Shown here one piece after another: positions 19,612 through 28,735 of a DNA stretch of 64,000 nucleotides. Position numbers and translations under genes: made by a program. This stretch comes from Channallabes apus (taxonomy: Eukaryota; Chordata; Actinopteri; Siluriformes; Clariidae), in the NCBI GenBank assembly GCA_030522415.1, contig CM060104.1:15473729-15537728 (forward strand), written 5' to 3'. The notes under the pieces are model-generated. The model was given only the letters and a program-made list of their open reading frames with translations, was not told the origin of the DNA and made no database searches. The first letter of the stretch is position 1; the number at the start of each line of letters is the position of its first letter.

Positions 19612-22179
19612 ATATGGCAATACAAGAATGTGTGAATACTGTACAAATTCAAATAAATATAGTATGAATACCTTTGAATTACTATTTTTTTTTTTACTTT
19701 TACACTGCTGTGGCGGTTTACAGTCCCACTCAAATTACCAAGTTATCTTGTTCCAATAAAATCAAGACCACATTTATTCTTGCTGAACATGTATTTATTT
19801 AAACTGTATCAGAAACCTGTCTGAAAATAAAAATGACAAGTGGATTCAGGTCACATGAGATCAAAACAAAATTCCTCTAACCTGAGACAGCTCAAATGAA
19901 CAGTGGCTACATATGACAAAACAAAAAAGGCCATTCTGAACCTTCAATTCCCTGAGTACTAATAAAAACAAAATGGGATGCAGGTTTTGCCTATCCCTTT
20001 TCAAATATGAACAGTAGAGAAAACAAACTAAAAGGAGTTCTTAGCCTTGAACTGCTAGATTATTATTTCTAAACACTATCAATTGTGGGTGTAGGGCTGG
20101 GTGCTAAGGCAGAACACTGTTGGGGGCTGCCTGGCCTTGGCTGAGTAGAAACGATGGGCTCAGAGTGTGTATGGCCCTGGGAAGAGGTCGAAGGTTGGAC
20201 ATCATGGTGAGAGGAAGGGATGTGTCTCTGAGTAGAAGCATAACCTTCATACCAGGTATGTAAGCTGGTAGCTTCACTTTGGTGAGGTGTTACTGTTGTG
20301 CGTGTTTGATCTGGCTGATAATGTGCAGGGTTGGTATAATCTGGGTGGAAGGGAGGAGGGCGAGTGTGATCTTGGTTGAAGTGATGAGCATTTCTATGAT
20401 CTGGGTAGAAAGGTGGAGTGTGTGATTGATCTACGTAGAAAGGTGGAGTGTGTGATTGATCTGGGTAGAAGGGAGGAGGACGTGTGTGTTGATCTGGGAA
20501 TGACCTTAGGACAGGAGGTCTGCTGGCAAGGAACTGGGTGAACATATTCATCATGCGTAACTCGTGGGCATGCTGGGCAGCCTGCATTTTGAGCTGAATC
20601 TCTGTGTCATCCATCTGGGTGAGAGTACTGCCAATCTTCTGCACAAACAGCTCCATTGTGGATTCCATCTTGTTCTTCCGTTTTCTCCGTATTGTAGTAG
20701 AACCTGTAAAAAACAAAACTGAATTTCTGGTAACATTTTCAATAAGCTGATAACACTTTAACAATAGTTAATTTATTAATGAACATGAACTAACAACGAA
20801 CCATCCATTTGTTACAGTATTTATTTATCTTTGTTAAGGTTAGTTACTGAAAAAAAGTTATTTGTTAGTGCATTACAGTGCATTAACTAATGTTAAACCA
20901 GTCATTTGATTTTAATGTACTGTATTAGTAAATGTTAAAAAAAATGCTGTAGAAGTCTTGTTCATGTTTAGTATATATGTTAAATAATATAGTTAAATAG
21001 TGTTAACTAATAAACAGTATGGAAATTATTTATGACACCAACTACATATTTACTTTTTCCATTTAAACACTAAAAACAATTATTTGTAAAGTGGACACAC
21101 AGTGACTGGTAAAACCCTACCAGTTCCACCACCCTCCTGGCGTGAACCAGCTGCTTCTTTGATGGATGAGGTAGGCCTATTGTCGCTTGAAGGAGTTGAG
21201 TCACTGAGTGAGGTCTCAAGAGAATCATGAGATGCATCATGAGGATCATCTGGATAAAAACAAATCCATTATTGATACATAAAAATTACAATTACAACAT
21301 CAGAGAATTGTGCTATTTAAAAGGTCAGTTTTGGGCATATAAACAATGGAAATATATTAATAAAGCAAATTAAATTTTGGATGTATAATATGGGCAAAGC
21401 CTTTTCAACGGACATATTTTAGCCTAGCTTATAGGTATAGGATGATTCACAAATCAGAAATGCTATCTTTTTAATGTTTTATATACAGCTCTGGTATAAT
21501 GTGACCTATGTCTGGAATGTGAAAAACTGGTGGAGAGCATGCCAAAACACATGGAAGCTGTAATTGCAAAAAGGAATTATTCCACCAAATACTGATTTAT
21601 TAATATGTTATTTAGCCTAAATAAGCATTAACACAATTTGTTTACTAATTATTTGTGTTTTGTTTTATTCGAGTTATTAAAGCACTGCAAATACTGCATG
21701 ATCTTGGGTTATTTTCATGCGTTGTGATGATGTTATTTCCTTTAAAAATGCACTCTAAATAACAATAGTTTTGAATTCAGGAGAAATAGTCAGCAGTTCA
21801 CAAAAAATTAAACAAAATTGTTAATCTCACCAATATATGCACTGTAAGAAAAAAAAAACAAAGATTATTTTGCAGTGGTCTCTTTTTTTTTCCAGCTGTA
21901 TAGCGTAAATTACATAACTTTTTCTCCTCTGGCGAGTAAACGACCACGTAGGCTAGCAAACATTAATGTGAGTAAAGTTCTTACCTGTAGGAATATCGGT
22001 GTCCTCCTCATTCACAAGTTCTTCTTCGCGGGAACTGTTCAGAACGTTTCTTGGTGTGACACTGGGCTTGTCCCCTAAAATGATGTCGATTTGCTGATAG
22101 AATGGAAATGTAATTCGCCCATTACCGCTTTTATTATTGTGATCTTTCACCTCCTTGTACTTAGATTTAAGGGACTTAA

Positions 22180-22562
22180 TGTCAAGATGGACTAACCTGA
22201 GGTGACCAGAAGACGTAGCTTTAGCGGTTAGCCCAATGTAGCGTGGAGGATAAACCCAAACGCGGAAAGAAGCGAGCAGGCAGGATAACCACGCGATTTA
22301 GTTTAAGGACTCTCACAAAAACGGAGCAAGGGAAAAACACAAATTTAACCCGCGTCCTAGAAATACACACACAATAGCAAAAGACAACGGAACCAACATG
22401 TGAGTACTCACGGTTTGCTGAAACGACAACTGGAGCTGACATGGGCCGAACTCAATGACTGAGCGGTAAGCCATCGTTTGTTTACCTCTTTTATACTTCC
22501 TGGTTTTGCGCCCGTCTTACTTCCGGGTCCTAGTGCCGGGCGCAGATTGCGTGTGCATGACA
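22180..22562 (-). repeat. Gypsy 3' LTR (383 bp)
   Basis: In minus orientation it runs from TGTCATGCACACGC to CCATCTTGACA. The pol frame reads through the polypurine tract and ends 46 nt inside this LTR. I saw no difference from the right LTR. Confidence 0.95.
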
Positions 22563-25500
22563 GTACCCCCCTGTCCAGGACTGGCTCCTGACGGTCCTGG
22601 GGCGGAGGATACCCTGTGACGGTAGTCCCGAATTAGCTCCGGGTCGAGAATGAACCGGGCCGGGATCCAAGATCGCTCCTCGGGGCCATAGCCCTCCCAG
22701 TCCACCAGGTATTGCGTACCTTTACCCCGAGGGCGCGAGTCGAGGATTCGGCGCACGGTGTAGGCGGGACCGCCGTCGATGATCCGGGGAGGAGGAGCTG
22801 GGGGGGTGGGTGGAATCATGGGTGAGGTGATGAAGGGCTTGAACTGAGACAGGTGGAAGACTGGATGGATCCGGAGCGCCGCAGGCAGCTGGAGCCGGTA
22901 GGTGACAGGGTTAATCCTGTGGGTGATGCGGTATGGTCCGATAAATCTGGGTGAGAGTTTTTTTGATTCGATGTGAAGGTGGAGGTTCTTTGTAGAAAGC
23001 CATACCTTGTCACCTACATGGTACAATCGTCCCGGAGGATGTCGACGGCGGTGTTGGTGGGTGTAGCGGGCGTTGGCGCGTTGGATGGCCCGGTTGGTTG
23101 TAATCCATAGCCGCCGACATCTGCGGACCAACTGTTGGGCGGACGGTACATCAACCTCCGGTTCTGGGTGGTTGAACATCGAAGGTTGGAAACCGTAACA
23201 TACCTCAAATGGGCTTAGGTTGGTGGCAGAGGAGGTGTGGAGGTTGTGTGACAGTTCAGCCCAGATGAGATAGTGCGCCCAGGAGCGCTGTCGATCAGCT
23301 ACGAAACATCTCAGGTAGCGCTCCAGCTGTTGGTTGGTCCGCTCCGTCTGACCGTTAGTCTGTGGGTGATATCCAGATGAGAGACTGCAGGTGGAGTCGA
23401 TCAGACGGCAGAAGGCTTTCCAGAACCGGGCTGTGAACTGGGGCCCTCTGTCCGAGACGATGTCCTTGGGGAACCCATGCAGACGGACTACGTGCTCTAA
23501 AATCAGCTCTGCTGTTCCTTTGGCTGACGGGAGTCCGGCGAGAGCCACCAGGTGCACGGCTTTAGAGAACCGGTCGACGATGGTGAGAATGGTGTCCTTT
23601 CCTTCGGAGGCCGGCAGGCCCGTGATGAAGTCGACGGCAATGTGCGTCCAGGGCCGTCGAGGAACTGGGAGTGGCTGCAGCTCACCGGGGGTTGGTTGAT
23701 TGGTGGTTTTGGCCCTGGCGCACACTGGGCATGCCTGAACGAACTCTTGGACGTCTTTCGTGAGGGAGGGCCACCAGAAGTCTCGTTGGAGAAATTGGAG
23801 CGTCCGTCGAGTGCCCGGGTGTCCTGAGATGGGAGAGGAATGACCCCACTGGAGGACTTCTGATCGCATCCTCTCGGGCACAAAGAGTCGTCCAGGTGGC
23901 ACACCTGCCGGTTCGGTCTCTGTAGCCTGCGCCTGGCGAACTCTCGTTTCCAGGTCTAGTTGGAGTGGGGCGATGATCCTGGATGATGGAAGGACAGGCG
24001 CGGGGTCCGCCCGGGGAATGTCCACTTCCAGCTGTCGGGAGAGAGCGTCCGCTTTTGTGTTCTTGGAGCCCGGGCGGTACGAGAGGTGGAAATCATAATT
24101 TTCGAAAAATAAGGCCCACCGCGCCTGTCGTGGGTTTAACTGTTTCAGATTCTTGATGGTTATGAGGTTTTGGTGGTCCGTCCAGACTATGAATGGCTCA
24201 CTGGCGCCCTGGAGCCAGTGACGCCACTCCTCCAGAGCCCACTTTATGGCCAGCAGTTCGCGGTCCCCTACCCCGTATCGCTGCTGAGTGGAGTCAAATT
24301 TTCTGGAGAAGAAACTACATGGGTGTAGTTTCTGATCTGGACCTCGTTGTGAGAGGATAGCTCCAGCGCCCACATCTGAAGCATCCACCTCCACAATGAA
24401 TGATTTTCTGACATCTGGATGGAGGAGAATCGGTGCTGTGGTGAAGCGGTGACAAAGTGACTTGAAAGCGGAGACAGCTGCAGGGTTGAGGTGAAAAGGG
24501 AGAGGTGAAGGGCGGGTCAGAGCGGTTAGGGGGGCGGCAACTGTACTGTAGTCCCGGATAAAGCGACGATAGAAATTCGCAAACCCGAGAAACCGTTGAA
24601 GTTGCTTGAGGGTCTTGGGTAGGGGCCAATGACGCACAACCTCTAGCTTCTGCGGGTCCATGGCCACACCCTGGGGCGAGATGACAAAACCCAGGAACGT
24701 GGTGGAGCGCTCGTGAAAAGCGCACTTTTCCAACTTACAGTACAGTTGATGGGCGAGTAATCTCTTTAGAACCGCCCTGACGTGCTGGGTATGTTCTTCC
24801 ATGGTGCGTGAGTAGATTAGGATGTCGTCCAGGTAGGCGAACGCCCACCGCCCGAGCATGTCGCGAAGGATGTCATTAATGAGGTGTTGGAAGGCGGCGG
24901 GGGCATTGCACAGTCCAAAGGGGATGACGAGATTCTCATAGTGCCCAGTAGGGGTGATGAAGGCCGTCTTCCACTCATCGCCCTCTCTGATGCGCACCAA
25001 GTTGTAGGCGCTCCGGAGGTCCAACTTAGTGAAGATGGTGGCGCCAGAGAGGGCGTCCAGGGCTGAGTTGGTAAGAGGCAATGGGTGTCGGTTTTTGATA
25101 GTTATATTGTTTAGCCCCCGATAGTCGACACATGGACGAAGTTCACCGCCCCGCTTCTTCACGAAGAAGAACCCCGCGGCGGCAGGTGAGGAGGAGGGTC
25201 TGATGGTGCCTTGGCGAAGGGCGTTGGTCACATACTCCTCCATGACCTGCGTCTCTGTCGGTGTGAGGGAGTAGAGGTGGCCGCGGGGTGGGACTGCACC
25301 GGGTTGGAGGTCAATGGTGAGGTCGTAGGGCCGATGCGGAGGAAGATGAGTAGCTCGTCTCTTGCAGAAGACCTCCGCCAGGTCCCGATACGGCTCTGGG
25401 ATGGCGTTGGTGTCGACGTCGGGGGCCTCGGACTCCCTAGAGCACGTCCCAGCCGTTGCCCGTAGGCACAGTTCGGTGCAGGTCGCGCCCCATTGGAGGA

Positions 25501-25969
25501 TCCGGTTCTGGGTCCAGGAGATGAGAGGGTCATGCTGGAGCAGCCAGGGATGTCCAAGGATGATGGGAGGTGAGGAGATGGAGGTGACGAAAAAGTTTAG
25601 CTTTTCATGGTGCTGGTTGATGGAGACGGTGATGGGTTCGGTTCGGGCGTTTATTGGGCTGGTGGAGAGGGGGCGACCGTCGACAGAGGTGATGTGAACG
25701 GGCTGGGATAACGCCTCGAGTTTAACCCCCAGGGTTTTGGCATATGCGGAGTCAATGAAGTTACCTGCTGCCCCGGAGTCGATGAATGCAGCACTTCGGA
25801 CTCGTTTGTGGCCAACCTGGAGGTGTACCTGAACCGTGAGACGGGAGGAATTGGTGGTGATGGTGGAGAGACGAAGGTGACCCGGCGAGTATCTCTCTTC
25901 TCTCACCGGGCCTGGGCGTTTCCCGGCCTGAAAGGACAGGTTGCCCTGTGATGTGCGGCTGACCCGCAA
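22517..25969 (-). CDS. Gypsy Pol (PR-RT-RH-IN-chromodomain)
   Basis: This uninterrupted frame of about 1150 codons overlaps gag by 67 nt in the -1 frame. It has no ATG at its 5' edge, so expression by frameshift is expected. Counting from 25969: protease FIDSGAAGN (Asp64), RT with YLDD at 380-382, RNase H Asp529, Glu571 and Asp598, integrase zinc ligands His710/His717/Cys747/Cys750, core Asp780, Asp840 and Glu876 (spacing 59 and 35), and a chromodomain (about 1070-1118, [15 protein letters not shown]). The chromodomain is known in related elements to steer insertion toward marked chromatin. The frame ends inside the 3' LTR. All catalytic residues are present. Confidence 0.95.
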   Translation of the reverse strand: MRVSRTSQGNLSFQAGKRPGPVREERYSPGHLRLSTITTNSSRLTVQVHLQVGHKRVRSAAFIDSGAAGNFIDSAYAKTLGVKLEALSQPVHITSVDGRPLSTSPINARTEPITVSINQHHEKLNFFVTSISSPPIILGHPWLLQHDPLISWTQNRILQWGATCTELCLRATAGTCSRESEAPDVDTNAIPEPYRDLAEVFCKRRATHLPPHRPYDLTIDLQPGAVPPRGHLYSLTPTETQVMEEYVTNALRQGTIRPSSSPAAAGFFFVKKRGGELRPCVDYRGLNNITIKNRHPLPLTNSALDALSGATIFTKLDLRSAYNLVRIREGDEWKTAFITPTGHYENLVIPFGLCNAPAAFQHLINDILRDMLGRWAFAYLDDILIYSRTMEEHTQHVRAVLKRLLAHQLYCKLEKCAFHERSTTFLGFVISPQGVAMDPQKLEVVRHWPLPKTLKQLQRFLGFANFYRRFIRDYSTVAAPLTALTRPSPLPFHLNPAAVSAFKSLCHRFTTAPILLHPDVRKSFIVEVDASDVGAGAILSQRGPDQKLHPCSFFSRKFDSTQQRYGVGDRELLAIKWALEEWRHWLQGASEPFIVWTDHQNLITIKNLKQLNPRQARWALFFENYDFHLSYRPGSKNTKADALSRQLEVDIPRADPAPVLPSSRIIAPLQLDLETRVRQAQATETEPAGVPPGRLFVPERMRSEVLQWGHSSPISGHPGTRRTLQFLQRDFWWPSLTKDVQEFVQACPVCARAKTTNQPTPGELQPLPVPRRPWTHIAVDFITGLPASEGKDTILTIVDRFSKAVHLVALAGLPSAKGTAELILEHVVRLHGFPKDIVSDRGPQFTARFWKAFCRLIDSTCSLSSGYHPQTNGQTERTNQQLERYLRCFVADRQRSWAHYLIWAELSHNLHTSSATNLSPFEVCYGFQPSMFNHPEPEVDVPSAQQLVRRCRRLWITTNRAIQRANARYTHQHRRRHPPGRLYHVGDKVWLSTKNLHLHIESKKLSPRFIGPYRITHRINPVTYRLQLPAALRIHPVFHLSQFKPFITSPMIPPTPPAPPPRIIDGGPAYTVRRILDSRPRGKGTQYLVDWEGYGPEERSWIPARFILDPELIRDYRHRVSSAPGPSGASPGQGGTVMHTQSAPGTRTRK
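25881..25924 (-). promoter_or_regulatory. -1 ribosomal frameshift cassette, gag/pol
   Basis: In minus orientation the slippery heptamer GGGAAAC (25918-25924) is in gag phase G GGA AAC. A 7-nt spacer follows (25911-25917), then a stem of CCCGGTGAG (25902-25910) with CTCGCCGGG (25881-25889), nine pairs including one G-U, around a 12-nt loop. The gag stop TGA is inside the 5' arm. Pol lies in the -1 frame and has no ATG of its own at its 5' end. Confidence 0.85.
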
Positions 25970-26953
25970 TAGGCGCAGAGCCCTTCACGGAAACGTCTCT
26001 CCCGTTCTGCAGCGGTCAAGGAGGCGCGTCCTAGTTGCATGGGTTCCCCGGCTCCGGTGTCAACCACGGCAGGAGGTGGAGAACCGACATGTCCTGGGGT
26101 GGCGTAGGTGGCGGAGTCTGCGGGACGTGGACTGGTGACGGTGAAGGCGGGTGCGGGTCGTGAAGTGGTGATGGCGAAGTGGGGTGCAGGTGGCAGGGTG
26201 CGAGGGGCTGGCCTCGGGCGAGAGAGGAGGCGCTGGTCGATCCGGAGAGCGAGCTGGATCAGACCCTCCAGGGTCGCAGGAAGCTCTCGCCCGGCTAGTT
26301 CGTCCTTGATTCGAGAAGCCAGTCCCTCGTAGTAGGATGTCCGGAGCGCTGCATCGCCCCATGTTGTTTGAACGGCGAGGGTGCGAAACTCGGCCGTATA
26401 GCGGCTCACGGACAGCCCTCCCTGCCTCAGATGGTAAAGTCTGGTGTCGGTCTCCACCTCGCCCGCTGGATGTTCAAAAGTTAGTTTAAGTTGGTGGGTG
26501 AACTCATTGTATGAGTGGGCGGTGTCTGTATCCGCCTGGAGAACTGCCGTGGCCCACTCTGCTGCCTGCCCTTTTAGCAACGAAACGAGAAGAGCAATGC
26601 GAAGGCGATCGGTGGAGTACTTGGTGGCATTAAACTCAAACACCAGATCGAGAGCTGTCAAAAATACGCTGCACTTCCCGTCCGTGCCGTTCCACTTCTC
26701 TGGTAGAGAAAGAAAAACATCAGAAGGAGGGGGGGGGGGGGGGATGCGGCGCCGCGGCCTCCGCGGCGTGCGATCGAGCAGTGACGTCATCAACAGCCGC
26801 GCGGAGATCCGTATTCTCCCGCCGGAGCTCAGCGATCTCGCGGCGGAGGGAAGCGAGATCCCCGGTTAGCTGATTGATTAACGCCGCATGCTGATCTACA
26901 ACGTCGCAGAGACTCGCATAATCCGCTGGGTTTACCGCGGAGGGCTCAGTCAT
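25903..26953 (-). CDS. Gypsy Gag, with homopolymer frame change
   Basis: The ATG at 26953 is embedded in the primer site. The first 77 codons include a coiled-coil-like segment ([22 protein letters not shown]) and end in a polyproline encoded by 15 consecutive C residues (26729-26743 on the plus strand). The frame then changes by one base and continues as the capsid-like region ([15 protein letters not shown]..., retrotrans_gag type) to a CCHC zinc knuckle, [14 protein letters not shown], near the end. The stop TGA at 25903 lies in a frameshift stem. Whether the run length is a mutation, an assembly error or a slippage site cannot be judged here. Confidence 0.8.
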
Positions 26954-26954
26954 T
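26944..26954 (-). promoter_or_regulatory. Self-primer binding site overlapping gag start
   Basis: In minus orientation the 11 bases AATGACTGAGC lie one base from the 5' LTR and are perfectly complementary to GCTCAGTCATT at the predicted transcript start (27230-27240). The gag ATG is inside the site. Tf1-type elements prime in this way with an 11-nt match. No tRNA-type site is present. Confidence 0.75.
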
Positions 26955-26955
26955 C

Positions 26956-27338
26956 TGTCAAGATGGACTAACCTGAGGTGACCAGAAGACGTAGCTTTAG
27001 CGGTTAGCCCAATGTAGCGTGGAGGATAAACCCAAACGCGGAAAGAAGCGAGCAGGCAGGATAACCACGCGATTTAGTTTAAGGACTCTCACAAAAACGG
27101 AGCAAGGGAAAAACACAAATTTAACCCGCGTCCTAGAAATACACACACAATAGCAAAAGACAACGGAACCAACATGTGAGTACTCACGGTTTGCTGAAAC
27201 GACAACTGGAGCTGACATGGGCCGAACTCAATGACTGAGCGGTAAGCCATCGTTTGTTTACCTCTTTTATACTTCCTGGTTTTGCGCCCGTCTTACTTCC
27301 GGGTCCTAGTGCCGGGCGCAGATTGCGTGTGCATGACA
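26956..27338 (-). repeat. Gypsy 5' LTR (383 bp)
   Basis: It is the same sequence as 22180-22562. TATAAAAG (complement of 27264-27271) lies about 30 bases upstream of GCTCAGTCATT (complement of 27230-27240), so transcription probably begins at or next to that motif. Confidence 0.95.
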
Positions 27339-27850
27339 CTTAATTTTTCGCTGACACTGGAGCCAGGAACGGTTGTATCCTTGTTCAATCATTGCAGCCG
27401 AAATTTCCTCAAAAACAGATTTGTTTCTGTACGAGCCTTTAATTTTATCTTGAACTGACTCTTCACCCCACAGGGTGAGAAGGCAGATAACTTCAGCCGT
27501 CGACCACTGCCCCGTATTTTCCTCTTCCATGTCGCCTGTCCACACGCGCTTCCACCGGAGAATAACTTACGTCATTAAACCGCGAAGAAGTCGCAGTTTT
27601 AATGACGTACAGAACAGAATGCCTCAGGAAATCCGATCTGCCTGTTTACACTACAATCACATTAGCACATATCTGATTCATATCCGATTTATTTCCACAT
27701 ATGAAGGAGGCCTGAAACCGATCTCAAAATATCGGAATGCATGCGTTTTTTTCCTGTTTACACTGACATAGAACATATCCGATATGTGTCACATATGAGC
27801 AAAAAATCGGAATTGGGTCACATTCACCTGGCAGTGTAAACGTAGCCAAT

Positions 27851-28157
27851 GATTCAATGTTGTTCTGCTATCTGGGTATATGTCAAGGAAGTTGCAAATA
27901 TTTAGACTTCAAAACACTATGAATGACTTAAAACCCTGAGCAGATATTCTGACTTCTGGTTTGCTGTTACTATAAACCTGCCAACACAATATGAATTACT
28001 TTCAAACATTACTTTTTATTTACATGTAACCATACACTCATTAATAGTGTCTTAAAACAAGAGCATCTTTTAAACAAAATATTCTCTTTGGCTTGCCTGT
28101 TTTTTTAAAATAAAAATAAATATTATTAAACAAAAATTAAATTTAAAAAATACTATT
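27851..28157. other. MITE interior, right part
   Basis: Non-coding AT-rich sequence of the hAT-like MITE between the Harbinger and the solo LTR. It includes a poly-A/T-rich patch at 28080-28155. Confidence 0.6.
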
Positions 28158-28527
28158 TGTCACACACACATGCACGCATGCACACACGCACGCACACACA
28201 CATTCGCTCCGCGACTGGCACTAGGACCCGGAAGTTATGCGGGCGCGAACCCGGAAGTATAAGAGGAGTAAACAAACCACTGCATAGAGCTTAGTCACTG
28301 TGTTCACGCATGTCGGTGCAGATTTACTTTCTGATTCGAGTGTGTGTTTATAGGACGCGGGTTAAATGTGTTTTTCCCTTGTTCCCCTTTTGTGAGAGTC
28401 CTGTGACTAATTCGCATGGTTATTCTGCCTACTCGCTTGCTTTCCGCGTTTGAGTTTACCGTCCACGCTACAAAAGGCTAACGGCTAATCGCTAAGTCTT
28501 CTGATCATCTGGGGTTAGTTCGCGACA
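28158..28527 (+). repeat. Solo gypsy LTR, same lineage
   Basis: It is related to the 383-bp LTR but in plus orientation: GGCACTAGGACCCGGAAGT, a TATAAGAGG box, GGACGCGGGTTAAAT and a final TTCGCGACA. The first 45 bases are replaced by CA/CACG-rich sequence. The start-site motif appears as GCTTAGTCACT. No clear target duplication is visible and no interior is attached, so recombination between LTRs probably removed it. Confidence 0.85.
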
Positions 28528-28735
28528 GAATGAAGTATAAAGATATATATATATATATATATAAAGATATAAGCGGGTATAAACATAGTAAGGGCCCATC
28601 TGATTGGTCAAATTTAGACACACAAATGCTTGGCAAATAAATTATTTATCGCAACTCTTTGCGATATGGTTATTGCGCATGCCATTATTGCGATAACGAT
28701 ATTTTTTCGATATATCGTGCAGCCCTACTGAAAAC

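Larger units (their letters stand above)
22180..27338 (-). mobile_element. Full-length Ty3/gypsy chromovirus-type element
   Basis: Two 383-bp LTRs, identical as far as I can read by eye, are flanked by a perfect CTTAA duplication (22175-22179 and 27339-27343). The element carries gag and pol in overlapping frames, a chromodomain and a polypurine tract at 22563-22571 (complement). It sits in an exon of the Harbinger partner gene, in the same orientation as that gene. Identical LTRs point to a recent insertion. A C-run length change in gag is the only visible lesion. Confidence 0.95.
20069..27530 (-). pseudogene. Harbinger Myb/SANT-like protein, split by gypsy
   Basis: The partner protein of Harbinger transposase is thought to bind the transposon ends and help nuclear import. 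Exon 1 runs 27530-27339 and resumes at 22179-21985, exon 2 is 21249-21121 and exon 3 is 20703-20069. Splice signals fit (donor ACAG/GTAAG, acceptors ATCCAG and TTACAG). Without the gypsy and its duplicated CTTAA the exons total 1146 nt, exactly 382 codons. The trihelix/SANT-like part holds Trp residues in GQWSTAEVICLLTLW and SWLQCQRKIK. Exon 3 starts with a basic IRRKRKNK, then a helix of about 50 residues, then Pro/Tyr/Asp repeats (20341-20500). The start at 27530 has a strong Kozak context (ACATGG). The gypsy insertion breaks exon 1, so this copy cannot make the protein. Confidence 0.82.
17771..27847. mobile_element. Two-gene PIF/Harbinger transposon
   Basis: Inverted termini GGCTACGTTTACACTGCCAG on both ends are flanked by a 3-bp AAT (17768-17770 and 27848-27850). 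Harbinger elements usually make 3-bp TWA duplications, so AAT is a slight deviation. The element carries two convergent spliced genes, a DDE transposase and a Myb/SANT-like protein, as known Harbingers do. Without the gypsy inserted at 22180-27338 it measures about 4.9 kb. Subterminal ATATCCGAT/ATATCTGAT words recur at both ends. Confidence 0.92.
17524..28727. mobile_element. hAT-like MITE, host of a nested stack
   Basis: The termini are TAGGGCTGCACGATAT on the left and its near-exact inverse on the right (ATATCGTGCAGCCCTA). A perfect 8-bp duplication CTGAAAAC (17516-17523 and 28728-28735) fits hAT transposons. Removing the Harbinger (with its duplicated AAT) and the solo LTR leaves about 750 bp without coding capacity, rich in GCGATAT/ATATCGC words. 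It is the oldest layer of the nest. Confidence 0.85.

Noticed and set aside
22221..22442. 73-codon frame repeated at 26997-27218
   Set aside because: It occurs in both LTRs of the minus-strand gypsy and has no domain; LTR duplication explains it.
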